Shown here piece by piece: positions 1-5,377 of a DNA stretch of 7,421 nt. The first letter of the stretch is position 1. Every line of letters starts with the position of its first letter. The position numbers were made by a program, and so were the translations under genes. The notes below the pieces were generated by a model. It searched no databases, was not told where the DNA came from, and saw only the letters and a list, made by a program, of their open reading frames with translations. This DNA comes from Methylococcaceae bacterium (GTDB taxonomy: Bacteria; Pseudomonadota; Gammaproteobacteria; Methylococcales; Methylomonadaceae): NCBI GenBank assembly GCA_947506075.1, contig CANNNN010000122.1, forward strand, positions 1 to 7,421. The letters are read 5' to 3'.

Positions 1-262
1 GAAGTTTCTCTATATTTTGAAAAACCTGGTTCTGGGCAAGCGTCTTGCCTTGCCTTAACTCGTCTTCTGCCAAACAAAGCAGTTTCAGCAAACCGAGGGA
101 ATTCCTCATGTTTTCGTAACTTTCAGGGTCTTGCAATACTGCTTTAGGCTCCCCATTCTGAGTAATGATAATAGGTCTATGTGTCTCATTAACCTGCCTT
201 AAAATATCAGCAGACCTGGACTTTAAATAACTTACCGGGCGAATATCCTGCAACATACTCAT
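1..262 (-). CDS. Phd/YefM-family antitoxin, C-terminus cut by window edge
   Basis: The minus strand reads an open frame starting MSMLQDIRPVSYLKSRSAD and continuing through PIIITQNGEPKAVLQDPESY to the window edge. This is the classic N-terminal Phd/YefM fold: a repressor domain that dimerises on operator DNA and is followed by a toxin-binding tail. About 87 residues are visible and the stop lies outside. ATG codons occur at 268, 262 and 256. I chose 262 because an AGG (271-273 on the plus strand) sits 8 bases upstream of it but only 2 bases from 268. The MSxLQDIRPxSYLK opening is the form usually paired with ParE/RelE-type toxins, so a toxin gene is expected just beyond the left edge; this is inference. 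It lies downstream of yoeB on the same strand, with a 124-base gap. Confidence 0.88.
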   Translation of the reverse strand, partial: MSMLQDIRPVSYLKSRSADILRQVNETHRPIIITQNGEPKAVLQDPESYENMRNSLGLLKLLCLAEDELRQGKTLAQNQVFQNIEKL

Positions 263-360
263 AACCATCACCTGTCTTTATATAGCACCAAATTAAGTAC
301 CATCATAAGGCGTTACCCTACTGAATGCAAAGATAAAGGTGTTTATGCTAAGTCCTTTAA

Positions 361-381
361 GGTACGTATCGCGCACCCTAC
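361..381. repeat. Short imperfect palindromic repeat, copy 1
   Basis: A 21-base element beginning GGTACGTATCG and ending GCGCACCCTAC. It matches the element at 6737-6757 at 16 of 21 positions, including an identical 11-base end GCGCACCCTAC. It lies just past the yoeB stop codon, between two antitoxin-toxin units. It looks like an interspersed, REP-like intergenic palindrome. A shorter, more degenerate relative (GCGTTACCCTACT, 310-322) lies in the same gap. Confidence 0.55.
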
Positions 382-386
382 TTGGC

Positions 387-656
387 TCAGTTAGTTTCAT
401 AGTGATAACGACAGGCAATGATGGTTAAGTGTCTATCATCCACCGCATAAACCAGACGATTTGAATCATCGATTCGTCTTGACCAAAAGCCCGAGAAGTT
501 TTCTCTCAGCGGTTCGGGTTTGCCTATGCCCTCAAACGGCGCTCTTTTTGTGTCAGCAATTAACTTATTGATGCGTTTTAAGGTTTTTTTGTCTTGCTCT
601 TGCCAGTATAAATAATCAATCCAGGCTGCATCAGTCCAGGCCAACGCTCTACTCAT
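387..656 (-). CDS. yoeB: YoeB-family mRNA interferase toxin
   Basis: This 89-residue protein is a RelE-superfamily toxin that cuts mRNA in the ribosomal A site. It aligns almost end to end with E. coli YoeB (84 residues): WxDYLYWQExDK near the N-terminus, then TKRAPFEGIGKPEPL, SGFWSRRI, NRLVYAV and a C-terminal CRYHY. The catalytic residues known from E. coli YoeB (Glu46, Arg65, His83) correspond here to Glu48 (KPEPL), Arg67 (NRLVY) and His85 (YHY), so the toxin looks intact. The frame is open further upstream to 725, but that stretch is the antitoxin gene read in another frame. The ATG at 656 gives the family length and places the start inside the end of yefM (8-base overlap), which implies translational coupling. 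Three extra residues (ETN) follow the usual terminal HY. Confidence 0.95.
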   Translation of the reverse strand: MSRALAWTDAAWIDYLYWQEQDKKTLKRINKLIADTKRAPFEGIGKPEPLRENFSGFWSRRIDDSNRLVYAVDDRHLTIIACRYHYETN

Positions 657-903
657 CAATAATATCTCGCTCTTTGATGTTGCCGGTTTTGTATTGTTCG
701 ATAGACTTGGCAAGATGCGCGGCATTTGCAGGCGATTTTAGTAAATGTACAGTTTCCATTAAGCCATTGTAATAATCCATGGACATAACAACCGCATTTT
801 CAGCGTCACGCCGGGTAATCACCGTACAATCGGCGTCATTAACCACACCATCGAGAACGGCTTTCAAGCTGCTTCTTGCCTGGGTAAAAGTAATAATTCG
901 CAC
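649..903 (-). CDS. yefM: YefM antitoxin, cognate of YoeB
   Basis: An 84-residue Phd/YefM antitoxin. It binds and neutralises YoeB and, with it, represses its own operon. Visible family features are VRIITFTQARSSL at the N-terminus, CTVITRRDAENAVVMSMDYY in the DNA-binding domain, METVHLLKSPANAAHLAKSI, and the acidic tail KERDIIDE that contacts the toxin. The longest open frame begins at a TTG at 960. I place the start at GTG 903 because it aligns with Met1 of E. coli YefM and is preceded by GTGAGG (910-915 on the plus strand) with a 6-base spacer. A GTG also sits directly before it at 906. The stop TAG overlaps the yoeB start, which is the usual antitoxin-first order. No full TGTACA operator palindrome is evident upstream; only a 9-base ACTTAAAGT palindrome (924-932) and a lone TGTAC at 921-925 are seen. 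Confidence 0.93.
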   Translation of the reverse strand: MRIITFTQARSSLKAVLDGVVNDADCTVITRRDAENAVVMSMDYYNGLMETVHLLKSPANAAHLAKSIEQYKTGNIKERDIIDE

Positions 904-978
904 CACACACCTCACTAAGCTGTACTTAAAGTGGTATAAGTCTAGGGCAAATAGACTCAAAATTCAAATATTTCCGGC

Positions 979-1014
979 AAAAAAAAGGGAGGGGTTTGAA
1001 ACCCTCCCTTTTTT
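979..1014 (-). terminator. Intrinsic terminator, probably bidirectional
   Basis: GGGAGGG (987-993) pairs with CCCTCCC (1002-1008). The pairing can extend through TTT/AAA if one G is bulged, leaving a very small loop. An 8-base A run (979-986) and a 6-base T run (1009-1014) flank the stem, so either strand would produce a GC-rich hairpin followed by U. It lies about 30 bases past the stop of the outer-membrane protein gene and upstream of yefM. It would end porin transcripts and insulate the TA unit. Confidence 0.9.
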
Positions 1015-1044
1015 GCCCTTTCGGGTTTCGCCAAGTAGTTAAAC

Positions 1045-1968
1045 TTAGAACTTGAAACCGACAGAACCGCCCAAGGTGAAGCCGTCTGTATCAACGCCGT
1101 CAATATCATCAAATGAATGATGATAACGACCGTCTGCGCCGATAACGATACCTCTCAGCAATTCATATTCAGCACCAGCGCCGAACTGCATGCCGGTATT
1201 CAGTACGGTTACCGCATCAGATGGTGGACTGATGATGTTGATGTCCAAACCGACTGGAATCAACCAAGGCCTGAATTTGTTGCCGTGCATGAATTTGATT
1301 TTTGGTGACGCGTTAATTCTTAATTGGTTTACCGTCACTGAACTCAAAGCAGGAGTTCCATGAAGTGCAGTAAGAGCAGTTCCTAAACCATTCGTTTTTC
1401 TATCGCCTAATTCTGCATATTCGACGCCAAATTCAATGCCGAAAGAGGTATGATTCATCAAGCCGAACAGGTCGTTGTTCACATTGAAGTCGATCGCACC
1501 ACCATAATAGCCCGCTTCCTTCTTTGTTTCACTGGTCAAAAGGTCAATTCCTATCCCTGAACCCACGAGACCCTGAGTCGATCCACGATTGTCATTCATA
1601 TGCATCCAGCCACCACGAACAGAGAACAAATGGTCTTTTGGCGCTGCTACTTTAGCTTTTCCAGCCTTAACATCGGTCATCCACTGATCCAGTTCCTGAA
1701 CCTTGCCGGCTTCTGGGCTAGCAACAGGACGGCCTGATTCCGCTCTTAAACGGCTGATTTCAGCCTGCATGGCTTGCATTTGTGCTTCCATCGCATCCAG
1801 CTTAGCGTTGCTAGATTGAGTCGTGGAGCTTGAATAAGAGCTCGATGATTCGGTAACAACACGGTGCTTAGCTTTTTTTGCATGTGCCATAGCGTCTGTA
1901 GAAACCAGTGCGCCGGCCAAAGTTAATGCCGTCGCAATGCCCAGCACTAGTTTAGTTTTATTGATCAT
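1045..1968 (-). CDS. Outer-membrane beta-barrel protein with N-terminal coiled coil
   Basis: A 307-residue exported protein that I cannot name more closely than porin-like. Residues 1-28 form a Sec signal peptide: basic MINKTK, a hydrophobic core, and a likely cut after AMA28. A Ser/Thr-rich linker (39-53) is followed by a heptad-like helix rich in Met, Ala and Glu (about 54-78, LDAMEAQMQAMQAEISRLRAE). From about residue 113 there are alternating strands typical of a small outer-membrane barrel (LFSVRGGWMHM, YYGGAIDFNV, SFGIEFGVEYAELG, GMQFGAGAEYELL, IVIGADGRYHHSF). It ends in GGSVGFKF, the terminal aromatic signal read by the BAM complex. The ATG at 1968 is supported by GAGGGGG (1973-1979 on the plus strand) 4 bases upstream. 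That ribosome site partly lies in the 10-base palindrome CCTCATGAGG (1976-1985). Transport substrate is unknown. Confidence 0.85.
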   Translation of the reverse strand: MINKTKLVLGIATALTLAGALVSTDAMAHAKKAKHRVVTESSSSYSSSTTQSSNAKLDAMEAQMQAMQAEISRLRAESGRPVASPEAGKVQELDQWMTDVKAGKAKVAAPKDHLFSVRGGWMHMNDNRGSTQGLVGSGIGIDLLTSETKKEAGYYGGAIDFNVNNDLFGLMNHTSFGIEFGVEYAELGDRKTNGLGTALTALHGTPALSSVTVNQLRINASPKIKFMHGNKFRPWLIPVGLDINIISPPSDAVTVLNTGMQFGAGAEYELLRGIVIGADGRYHHSFDDIDGVDTDGFTLGGSVGFKF

Positions 1969-2298
1969 TAATCCCCCTCATGAGGTTGTTATTTTACAAA
2001 ATTTTGCTTATTAACAACAAAGCGTCTCTTACGCCGGTAATAGTAGCAGTTAAATTAATTCCCTACAAGTTTTAACGGCACTTTTTTGATATTAAATAAT
2101 CCTTATTAATCAATCACTATGAGCGTAACATTAACTATAAATACCTGCCTGTATGCGAAAAACAACAACTTCCCTGGTTATACAATTAAACCACACGCGT
2201 GGGTTTTCAGGCTCTCCGCAGTTGAATTTTATATCATTCCCACACGCCAACGCATGAACCATCCATGGCGCTAGACACCATATCAACTCTATGCTGTA
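1969..2298. other. Divergent intergenic region, 330 bases, no gene
   Basis: This AT-rich spacer separates the minus-strand outer-membrane gene from the plus-strand TumE-type gene and must hold both promoters. On the porin side it contains the palindromes CCTCATGAGG (1976-1985) and CAAAATTTTG (1997-2006). On the TumE side it contains a direct repeat CCACACGC (2191-2198 and 2240-2247) and an AT-rich TTATACAATTAAA at 2178-2190. I see no convincing small gene; the minus-strand open frame reaching in from 2541 is a shadow of the TumE-type gene. Confidence 0.6.
1991..2020 (-). promoter_or_regulatory. Candidate sigma70 promoter for the outer-membrane protein gene
   Basis: On the minus strand TTGTTG (2015-2020) and TAAAAT (1991-1996) are 18 bases apart. 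The -10 hexamer differs from consensus at one position, and the -35 matches only its TTG. A start site a few bases downstream would leave a leader of about 15 bases containing the strong GAGGGGG ribosome site. In AT-rich sequence such matches arise by chance. Confidence 0.35.
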
Positions 2299-2586
2299 AT
2301 GGCTATTATGAAAGCCAAAGAAATTTTTCGTGTCAAGGAAGCCTATGGCACTGGAATTGTCGAAATCGTGATTTGGCAAGTACCTAAACCTGTTCCGCCT
2401 TCCGAACATCCTTACAAGTATCGCCTGGTCTATATAATCGAAGGAAAGCGGATAGTGAGCTATGACAAAGAACGCGGCAAGGGCGACCACAAACATTTTG
2501 GCGACCGAGAACAGGCTTACCGCTTCGTAAATCCACAGCAACTAATGGCCGATTTTATGGCCGATGTGAAAGGAGCTGAACAATGA
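2299..2586 (+). CDS. TumE-family (DUF6516) toxin-like protein
   Basis: A 95-residue small protein that I recognise, from memory, as the TumE/DUF6516 family, described as the toxin half of a type II TA module. Diagnostic stretches are VEIVIWQVPKPVPPSEHPYKYRLVY, followed by RIVSYDKERGKGDHKH, GDREQAYRF and LMADFMADV near the C-terminus. The DxERGKGDHKH block is the most conserved part and carries charged and His residues that could be catalytic; this is inference. The start is uncertain: ATG 2299 (MAIMKAKEIF) or ATG 2308 (MKAKEIF), the latter matching the usual family start. Neither has a clear ribosome site. The stop overlaps the next gene by ATGA (2583-2586), so the toxin-like gene comes first, the reverse of yefM-yoeB. 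Confidence 0.85.
   Translation: MAIMKAKEIFRVKEAYGTGIVEIVIWQVPKPVPPSEHPYKYRLVYIIEGKRIVSYDKERGKGDHKHFGDREQAYRFVNPQQLMADFMADVKGAEQ
2571..2575 (+). promoter_or_regulatory. Strong ribosome binding site for the TumA-type gene
   Basis: AGGAG lies inside the last codons of the TumE-type gene, 7 bases before the ATG at 2583. The upstream toxin-like gene has no such site. The module may therefore translate its antitoxin more efficiently than its toxin even though the toxin is first in the message. Confidence 0.8.
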
Positions 2587-2960
2587 ACGAACATATTCTT
2601 AATGTGCAAGTGGGAGAACCGCTGGAGCATACCCTGACAAGAGCAGCCCAGACCATGGAAGCACTGGAACGAGGCGAATCACCGACAGCCTATTTTGGCG
2701 TGGGATTTTCTGATGTTGGACAGTTCTTTGCTGTATTCACTCCGCGACGCTGGGATTTGCTTGCGGCCTTACGCGAAGGCGGCCCTATGACCATAGCCGA
2801 ACTCGCCCGACGCGTGAAACGCGATTACAAAAATGTGCATGGCGATATGGAAAAGCTGGCTGAATGGCAGGCTGTGGAAAAGGACGATAAAGGCCGCGTC
2901 TTTGCCCCTTATTCAGAAATTATTGTCGATGTTCGTTTGCCGCAAGTCCGCGCCGCGTGA
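2583..2960 (+). CDS. Winged-helix DNA-binding protein, TumA-type antitoxin
   Basis: A 125-residue protein. A variable N-terminal half (about 1-50) is followed by a winged helix-turn-helix (about 54-110). FTPRRWDLLAALREGGPMTIAELARR gives the first helices, VKRDYKNVHGDMEKL the recognition helix, and VEKDDKGRVFAPYSEI the wing. The RDYKNVHxDxxxL signature is typical of MarR/ArsR-like regulators annotated as the partner of TumE (also called HVO_A0114-type DNA-binding proteins). Its likely role is to neutralise the overlapping upstream product and repress the operon, as HigA-type antitoxins do; this is inference from family and context. The start is fixed by AGGAG and the ATGA overlap. No clear hairpin terminator follows before thiO. 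Confidence 0.88.
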   Translation: MNEHILNVQVGEPLEHTLTRAAQTMEALERGESPTAYFGVGFSDVGQFFAVFTPRRWDLLAALREGGPMTIAELARRVKRDYKNVHGDMEKLAEWQAVEKDDKGRVFAPYSEIIVDVRLPQVRAA

Positions 2961-3050
2961 GCTGCCAGCGTTGCGCATCGCCTATCTTTAATGATACTCG
3001 TGTTCGCCTTATTACCACGTAACGTTAGAAAACAAGCCAAAAAACATCCT

Positions 3051-3079
3051 TTCTGAAACTGCGCTTTTTGCTTTAATCT
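3051..3079 (+). promoter_or_regulatory. Weak candidate promoter for thiO
   Basis: TTCTGA (3051-3056) and TAATCT (3074-3079) are 17 bases apart, just upstream of the thiO ATG at 3092. If used, transcription would begin only a few bases before the start codon. That would fit the absence of any ribosome binding site there. Both hexamers match consensus only partly. Confidence 0.25.
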
Positions 3080-3091
3080 TATTTCATCTTC

Positions 3092-4186
3092 ATGACTACT
3101 ACCCCGGATATCACTATCATAGGCGGCGGCATTATCGGCCTGCTGACGGCTCGCGAGCTTATTAAGGCAGGCGCCACTGTCGCGATTCTTGAAAAAAAAT
3201 CACTGGGCCAGGAATCGTCCTGGGCAGGCGGTGGCATTTTGCTGCCGCTCTATCCGTGGAGACAACCGGATGCGATTTCCCGACTGGTGCTACAAAGCCT
3301 GAAGCTGTATCCGGCTTTGGCCGCGCAACTGACGACAGAAACACTGATAGACCCGGAATGGGATCCCTGCGGCTTGCTGATCACTAAAAATCCTGACCAT
3401 ACGGCGGCAGTCAACTGGTGCGTTACCAACGCTATAAACTACCAACCCGCGACTGCCGAATTGTTGACTCCACTCAACACCCTCCCCGAACAAGCGCTCT
3501 GGCTGCCCGAGATTGCCCAGGCGCGAAATCCCAGACTGGTTAAATCCTTAAAACAGGATCTGCTCAATAAAGGCGCGACGCTGCTTGAACAGTGCGAAGT
3601 TACGGCGATTACCCTGACTAAAAACCGCATCAGCGCTATTTCCTGCAGCTCCGGTTCGTTCGCCGTCAATCAGCTGGTTATTGCTGCGGGAGCCTGGACC
3701 GGACAGCTGTTCCGGCAGTTTTTTCCGGGCAGCGATGCGCCGAAAATCGCTCCGGTTAAGGGCCAAATGCTGTTATTCGATGCGCAGCCGGAAACCTTGC
3801 GTCATATGGTGCTGGATGACGATCAATACCTGATTCCGCGACGTGACGGTAAAATACTGGCGGGCAGCACCGTTGAACGCGATGATTACAACAAGACCAC
3901 TACGCAGGACGCTAAAGACCGCTTACATGCTTTTGCGGTCAAGTTATTGCCGTCGCTTAACGATTTTCCTGTCATTAAACACTGGGCGGGCTTAAGACCG
4001 GGAACCGACCATGGGATTCCCTATATCGACAAACATCCCGAAATCGGCAATTTATATATTAATGCCGGTCATTTTAGAAACGGCTTGGCGATGGGACCGG
4101 CATCCGCACAACTGATGGTCGATCTGATTTTGGAACGCACGCCGCAGGTCGCGGCAGAGCCTTACAATCTAACCAGCGAACACTAA
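3092..4186 (+). CDS. thiO: Glycine oxidase ThiO (FAD-dependent)
   Basis: ThiO oxidises glycine to iminoglycine (dehydroglycine) with O2, supplying the C-N unit of the thiazole ring of thiamine in organisms that lack ThiH. The 364-residue protein opens with a Rossmann FAD site, IIGGGIIG (9-16), with Glu34 (AILEKK) at the ribose-binding position. It carries the ThiO-typical SSWAGGGILLPLYPW (42-56). Its substrate side has DDQYLIPRRDGKILAGST (243-260), HWAGLRPGTDHGIPYI (297-312) and AGHFRNGLAMGPA (325-337). Tyr246, Arg302 and Arg329 match the active-site Tyr246, Arg302 and Arg329 of B. subtilis ThiO. No thiS, thiG or thiE is adjacent, so this copy stands apart from other thiamine genes here. No ribosome site precedes the ATG; the start is supported by the family N-terminus and GGGIIG position. 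Confidence 0.94.
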   Translation: MTTTPDITIIGGGIIGLLTARELIKAGATVAILEKKSLGQESSWAGGGILLPLYPWRQPDAISRLVLQSLKLYPALAAQLTTETLIDPEWDPCGLLITKNPDHTAAVNWCVTNAINYQPATAELLTPLNTLPEQALWLPEIAQARNPRLVKSLKQDLLNKGATLLEQCEVTAITLTKNRISAISCSSGSFAVNQLVIAAGAWTGQLFRQFFPGSDAPKIAPVKGQMLLFDAQPETLRHMVLDDDQYLIPRRDGKILAGSTVERDDYNKTTTQDAKDRLHAFAVKLLPSLNDFPVIKHWAGLRPGTDHGIPYIDKHPEIGNLYINAGHFRNGLAMGPASAQLMVDLILERTPQVAAEPYNLTSEH

Positions 4187-4201
4187 CAATGTACGACAAC
4201 G

Positions 4202-4245
4202 GGAGTGCAAGCTTCGCTTGTACCTGCAGGCAAAGCCTGCACTCC
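4202..4245. repeat. Cloverleaf-like palindromic repeat between thiO and pyrD
   Basis: The ends GGAGTGCA (4202-4209) and TGCACTCC (4238-4245) are exact inverted repeats. Inside are two small hairpins: CAAGC-TTC-GCTTG (4208-4220, extendable by a G-T pair) and GCAGGC-AAA-GCCTGC (4226-4240). The element can fold as one outer stem or as two side-by-side hairpins. It is typical of interspersed REP-like elements, and lies 35 bases upstream of the pyrD ATG, where it could affect read-through or message stability from thiO to pyrD. Confidence 0.8.
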
Positions 4246-4279
4246 AGCTGTTACTCACGCTTACTACTCGGCTACACCT

Positions 4280-5299
4280 ATGAATCTATATCCACTTTTA
4301 CGTCCGCTGTTATTTTCCCTGGACCCCGAAACCGCTCACGAAGTGACGCTTAAACTGCTAAACGCGACCTACATGTCCGGCTTAGCCAAACTGGTTTACC
4401 CGAAAATCGACCACAAACCGGTCACTGTCATGGGTCTGGACTTTAACAATCCGGTTGGGCTTGCCGCAGGCATGGATAAAAACGGCGATTATATCAACGC
4501 GCTGTCGGCACTGGGATTTGGCTTTGTAGAAATCGGTACGGTAACTCCACGCCCACAACCCGGTAACCCGAAACCGCGCCTGTTCAGACTGCCCGAGCAC
4601 CAGGCCATTATCAACCGGATGGGCTTTAATAATTCAGGAATTGACCATCTGCTGGCCCAGGTAAAACAAAGCCATTTCCCCGGCATTTTAGGGATTAATA
4701 TCGGCAAGAATTTCGATACGCCGATAGCTCAGGCGGCGGACGATTATTTGATCGGCTTGCGCAAGGCATACAGCGCAGCCAGTTACATCACGATTAACAT
4801 ATCCTCGCCAAACACCAAAAACCTGCGCCAGCTACAGCAGGGCGATGAACTTAAAAGTCTTATTTCCGCGTTAAAAGAAGAGCAACTTAAACTGCAACAA
4901 CAGCATGGCAATTACGTGCCCTTGGCCCTGAAAATTGCCCCCGATCTGAGTACCGATGAAATCAGCCATATTGCCCGCCTGTTGCTGGACTTTGACATCG
5001 ACGGCGTGATTGCAACCAACACCACGATTGCCCGTGACAAAATCGCAGGTCATCCACTTGCCGCAGAAGCCGGTGGTTTAAGCGGCGCTCCGGTTAAGGA
5101 TCAATCCACACAGGTGGTCAGGGAACTGGCAACGGAACTAAAAGGCAAGATCCCGATCATTGCCGCAGGCGGAATTTTAACGGCGGCTGACGCCCAGGAA
5201 AAATTAACAGCGGGAGCGAGTCTGGTGCAGGTATACAGCGGCCTGATATATCGCGGGCCGCAGCTGATAGAGGATATTGTTAAAAGCCTTGGCGATTAG
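4280..5299 (+). CDS. pyrD: Class 2 dihydroorotate dehydrogenase (quinone)
   Basis: PyrD oxidises dihydroorotate to orotate with FMN, the fourth step of pyrimidine synthesis, and passes electrons to membrane quinone. The 339-residue protein compares with 336 in E. coli. The amphipathic N-terminus MNLYPLLRPLLFSLDPETAH is the membrane-associating segment specific to class 2. Then come NPVGLAAGMDKNG (57-69), EIGTVTPRPQPGNPKPRLFRL (84-104), INRMGFNN (111-118), GINIGKN (138-144) and NISSPNTKNLR (173-183). Its Ser176 corresponds to the catalytic base Ser175 of E. coli. KIAPDLS, DGVIATNTT, GGLSG and the phosphate-binding IIAAGGI follow. The frame is open upstream to 4205, but those codons are the palindromic repeat, so I use ATG 4280, which matches the family start. 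No ribosome binding site is seen upstream. Confidence 0.97.
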   Translation: MNLYPLLRPLLFSLDPETAHEVTLKLLNATYMSGLAKLVYPKIDHKPVTVMGLDFNNPVGLAAGMDKNGDYINALSALGFGFVEIGTVTPRPQPGNPKPRLFRLPEHQAIINRMGFNNSGIDHLLAQVKQSHFPGILGINIGKNFDTPIAQAADDYLIGLRKAYSAASYITINISSPNTKNLRQLQQGDELKSLISALKEEQLKLQQQHGNYVPLALKIAPDLSTDEISHIARLLLDFDIDGVIATNTTIARDKIAGHPLAAEAGGLSGAPVKDQSTQVVRELATELKGKIPIIAAGGILTAADAQEKLTAGASLVQVYSGLIYRGPQLIEDIVKSLGD

Positions 5300-5317
5300 A
5301 TAAGTATAAAATTTTTA

Positions 5318-5364
5318 ACATGGATGAACAGGATTTTTATCCAGTCCATCCTGTATATCCATGT
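5318..5364. terminator. Long imperfect hairpin between convergent pyrD and pmbA
   Basis: ACATGGAT (5318-5325) pairs with ATCCATGT (5357-5364) and ACAGGAT (5328-5334) pairs with ATCCTGT (5348-5354). This gives 15 base pairs around a two-base internal mismatch, with a 13-base loop. A competing smaller hairpin, GGAT-TTTT-ATCC, spans 5331-5342. It lies between two converging stop codons and probably ends or stabilises both transcripts. A CTTTTTTA run (5373-5380) follows on the pyrD side but is not adjacent to the stem, so it is not a textbook intrinsic terminator. It also resembles an interspersed repeat. Confidence 0.6.
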
Positions 5365-5377
5365 GAATAAGGCTTTT

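Noticed and set aside
779..1042. Plus-strand open frame spanning the yefM upstream region and the terminator
   Set aside because: It reads through a strong terminator hairpin and antisense to yefM, with low-complexity translation there.
2131..2541. Minus-strand open frame of 136 codons across the TumE-type gene
   Set aside because: It lies antisense to a well-recognised plus-strand gene, has no ribosome site or recognisable domain, and is best explained as a codon shadow.
4202..4245. tRNA-like gene suggested by the cloverleaf fold
   Set aside because: It is only 44 bases long, lacks T-arm and anticodon features and is built from perfect inverted ends, so it is a repeat.
4205..4279. 25-residue N-terminal extension of PyrD
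   Set aside because: The codons are the palindromic repeat and spacer. Family alignment places the start at ATG 4280.
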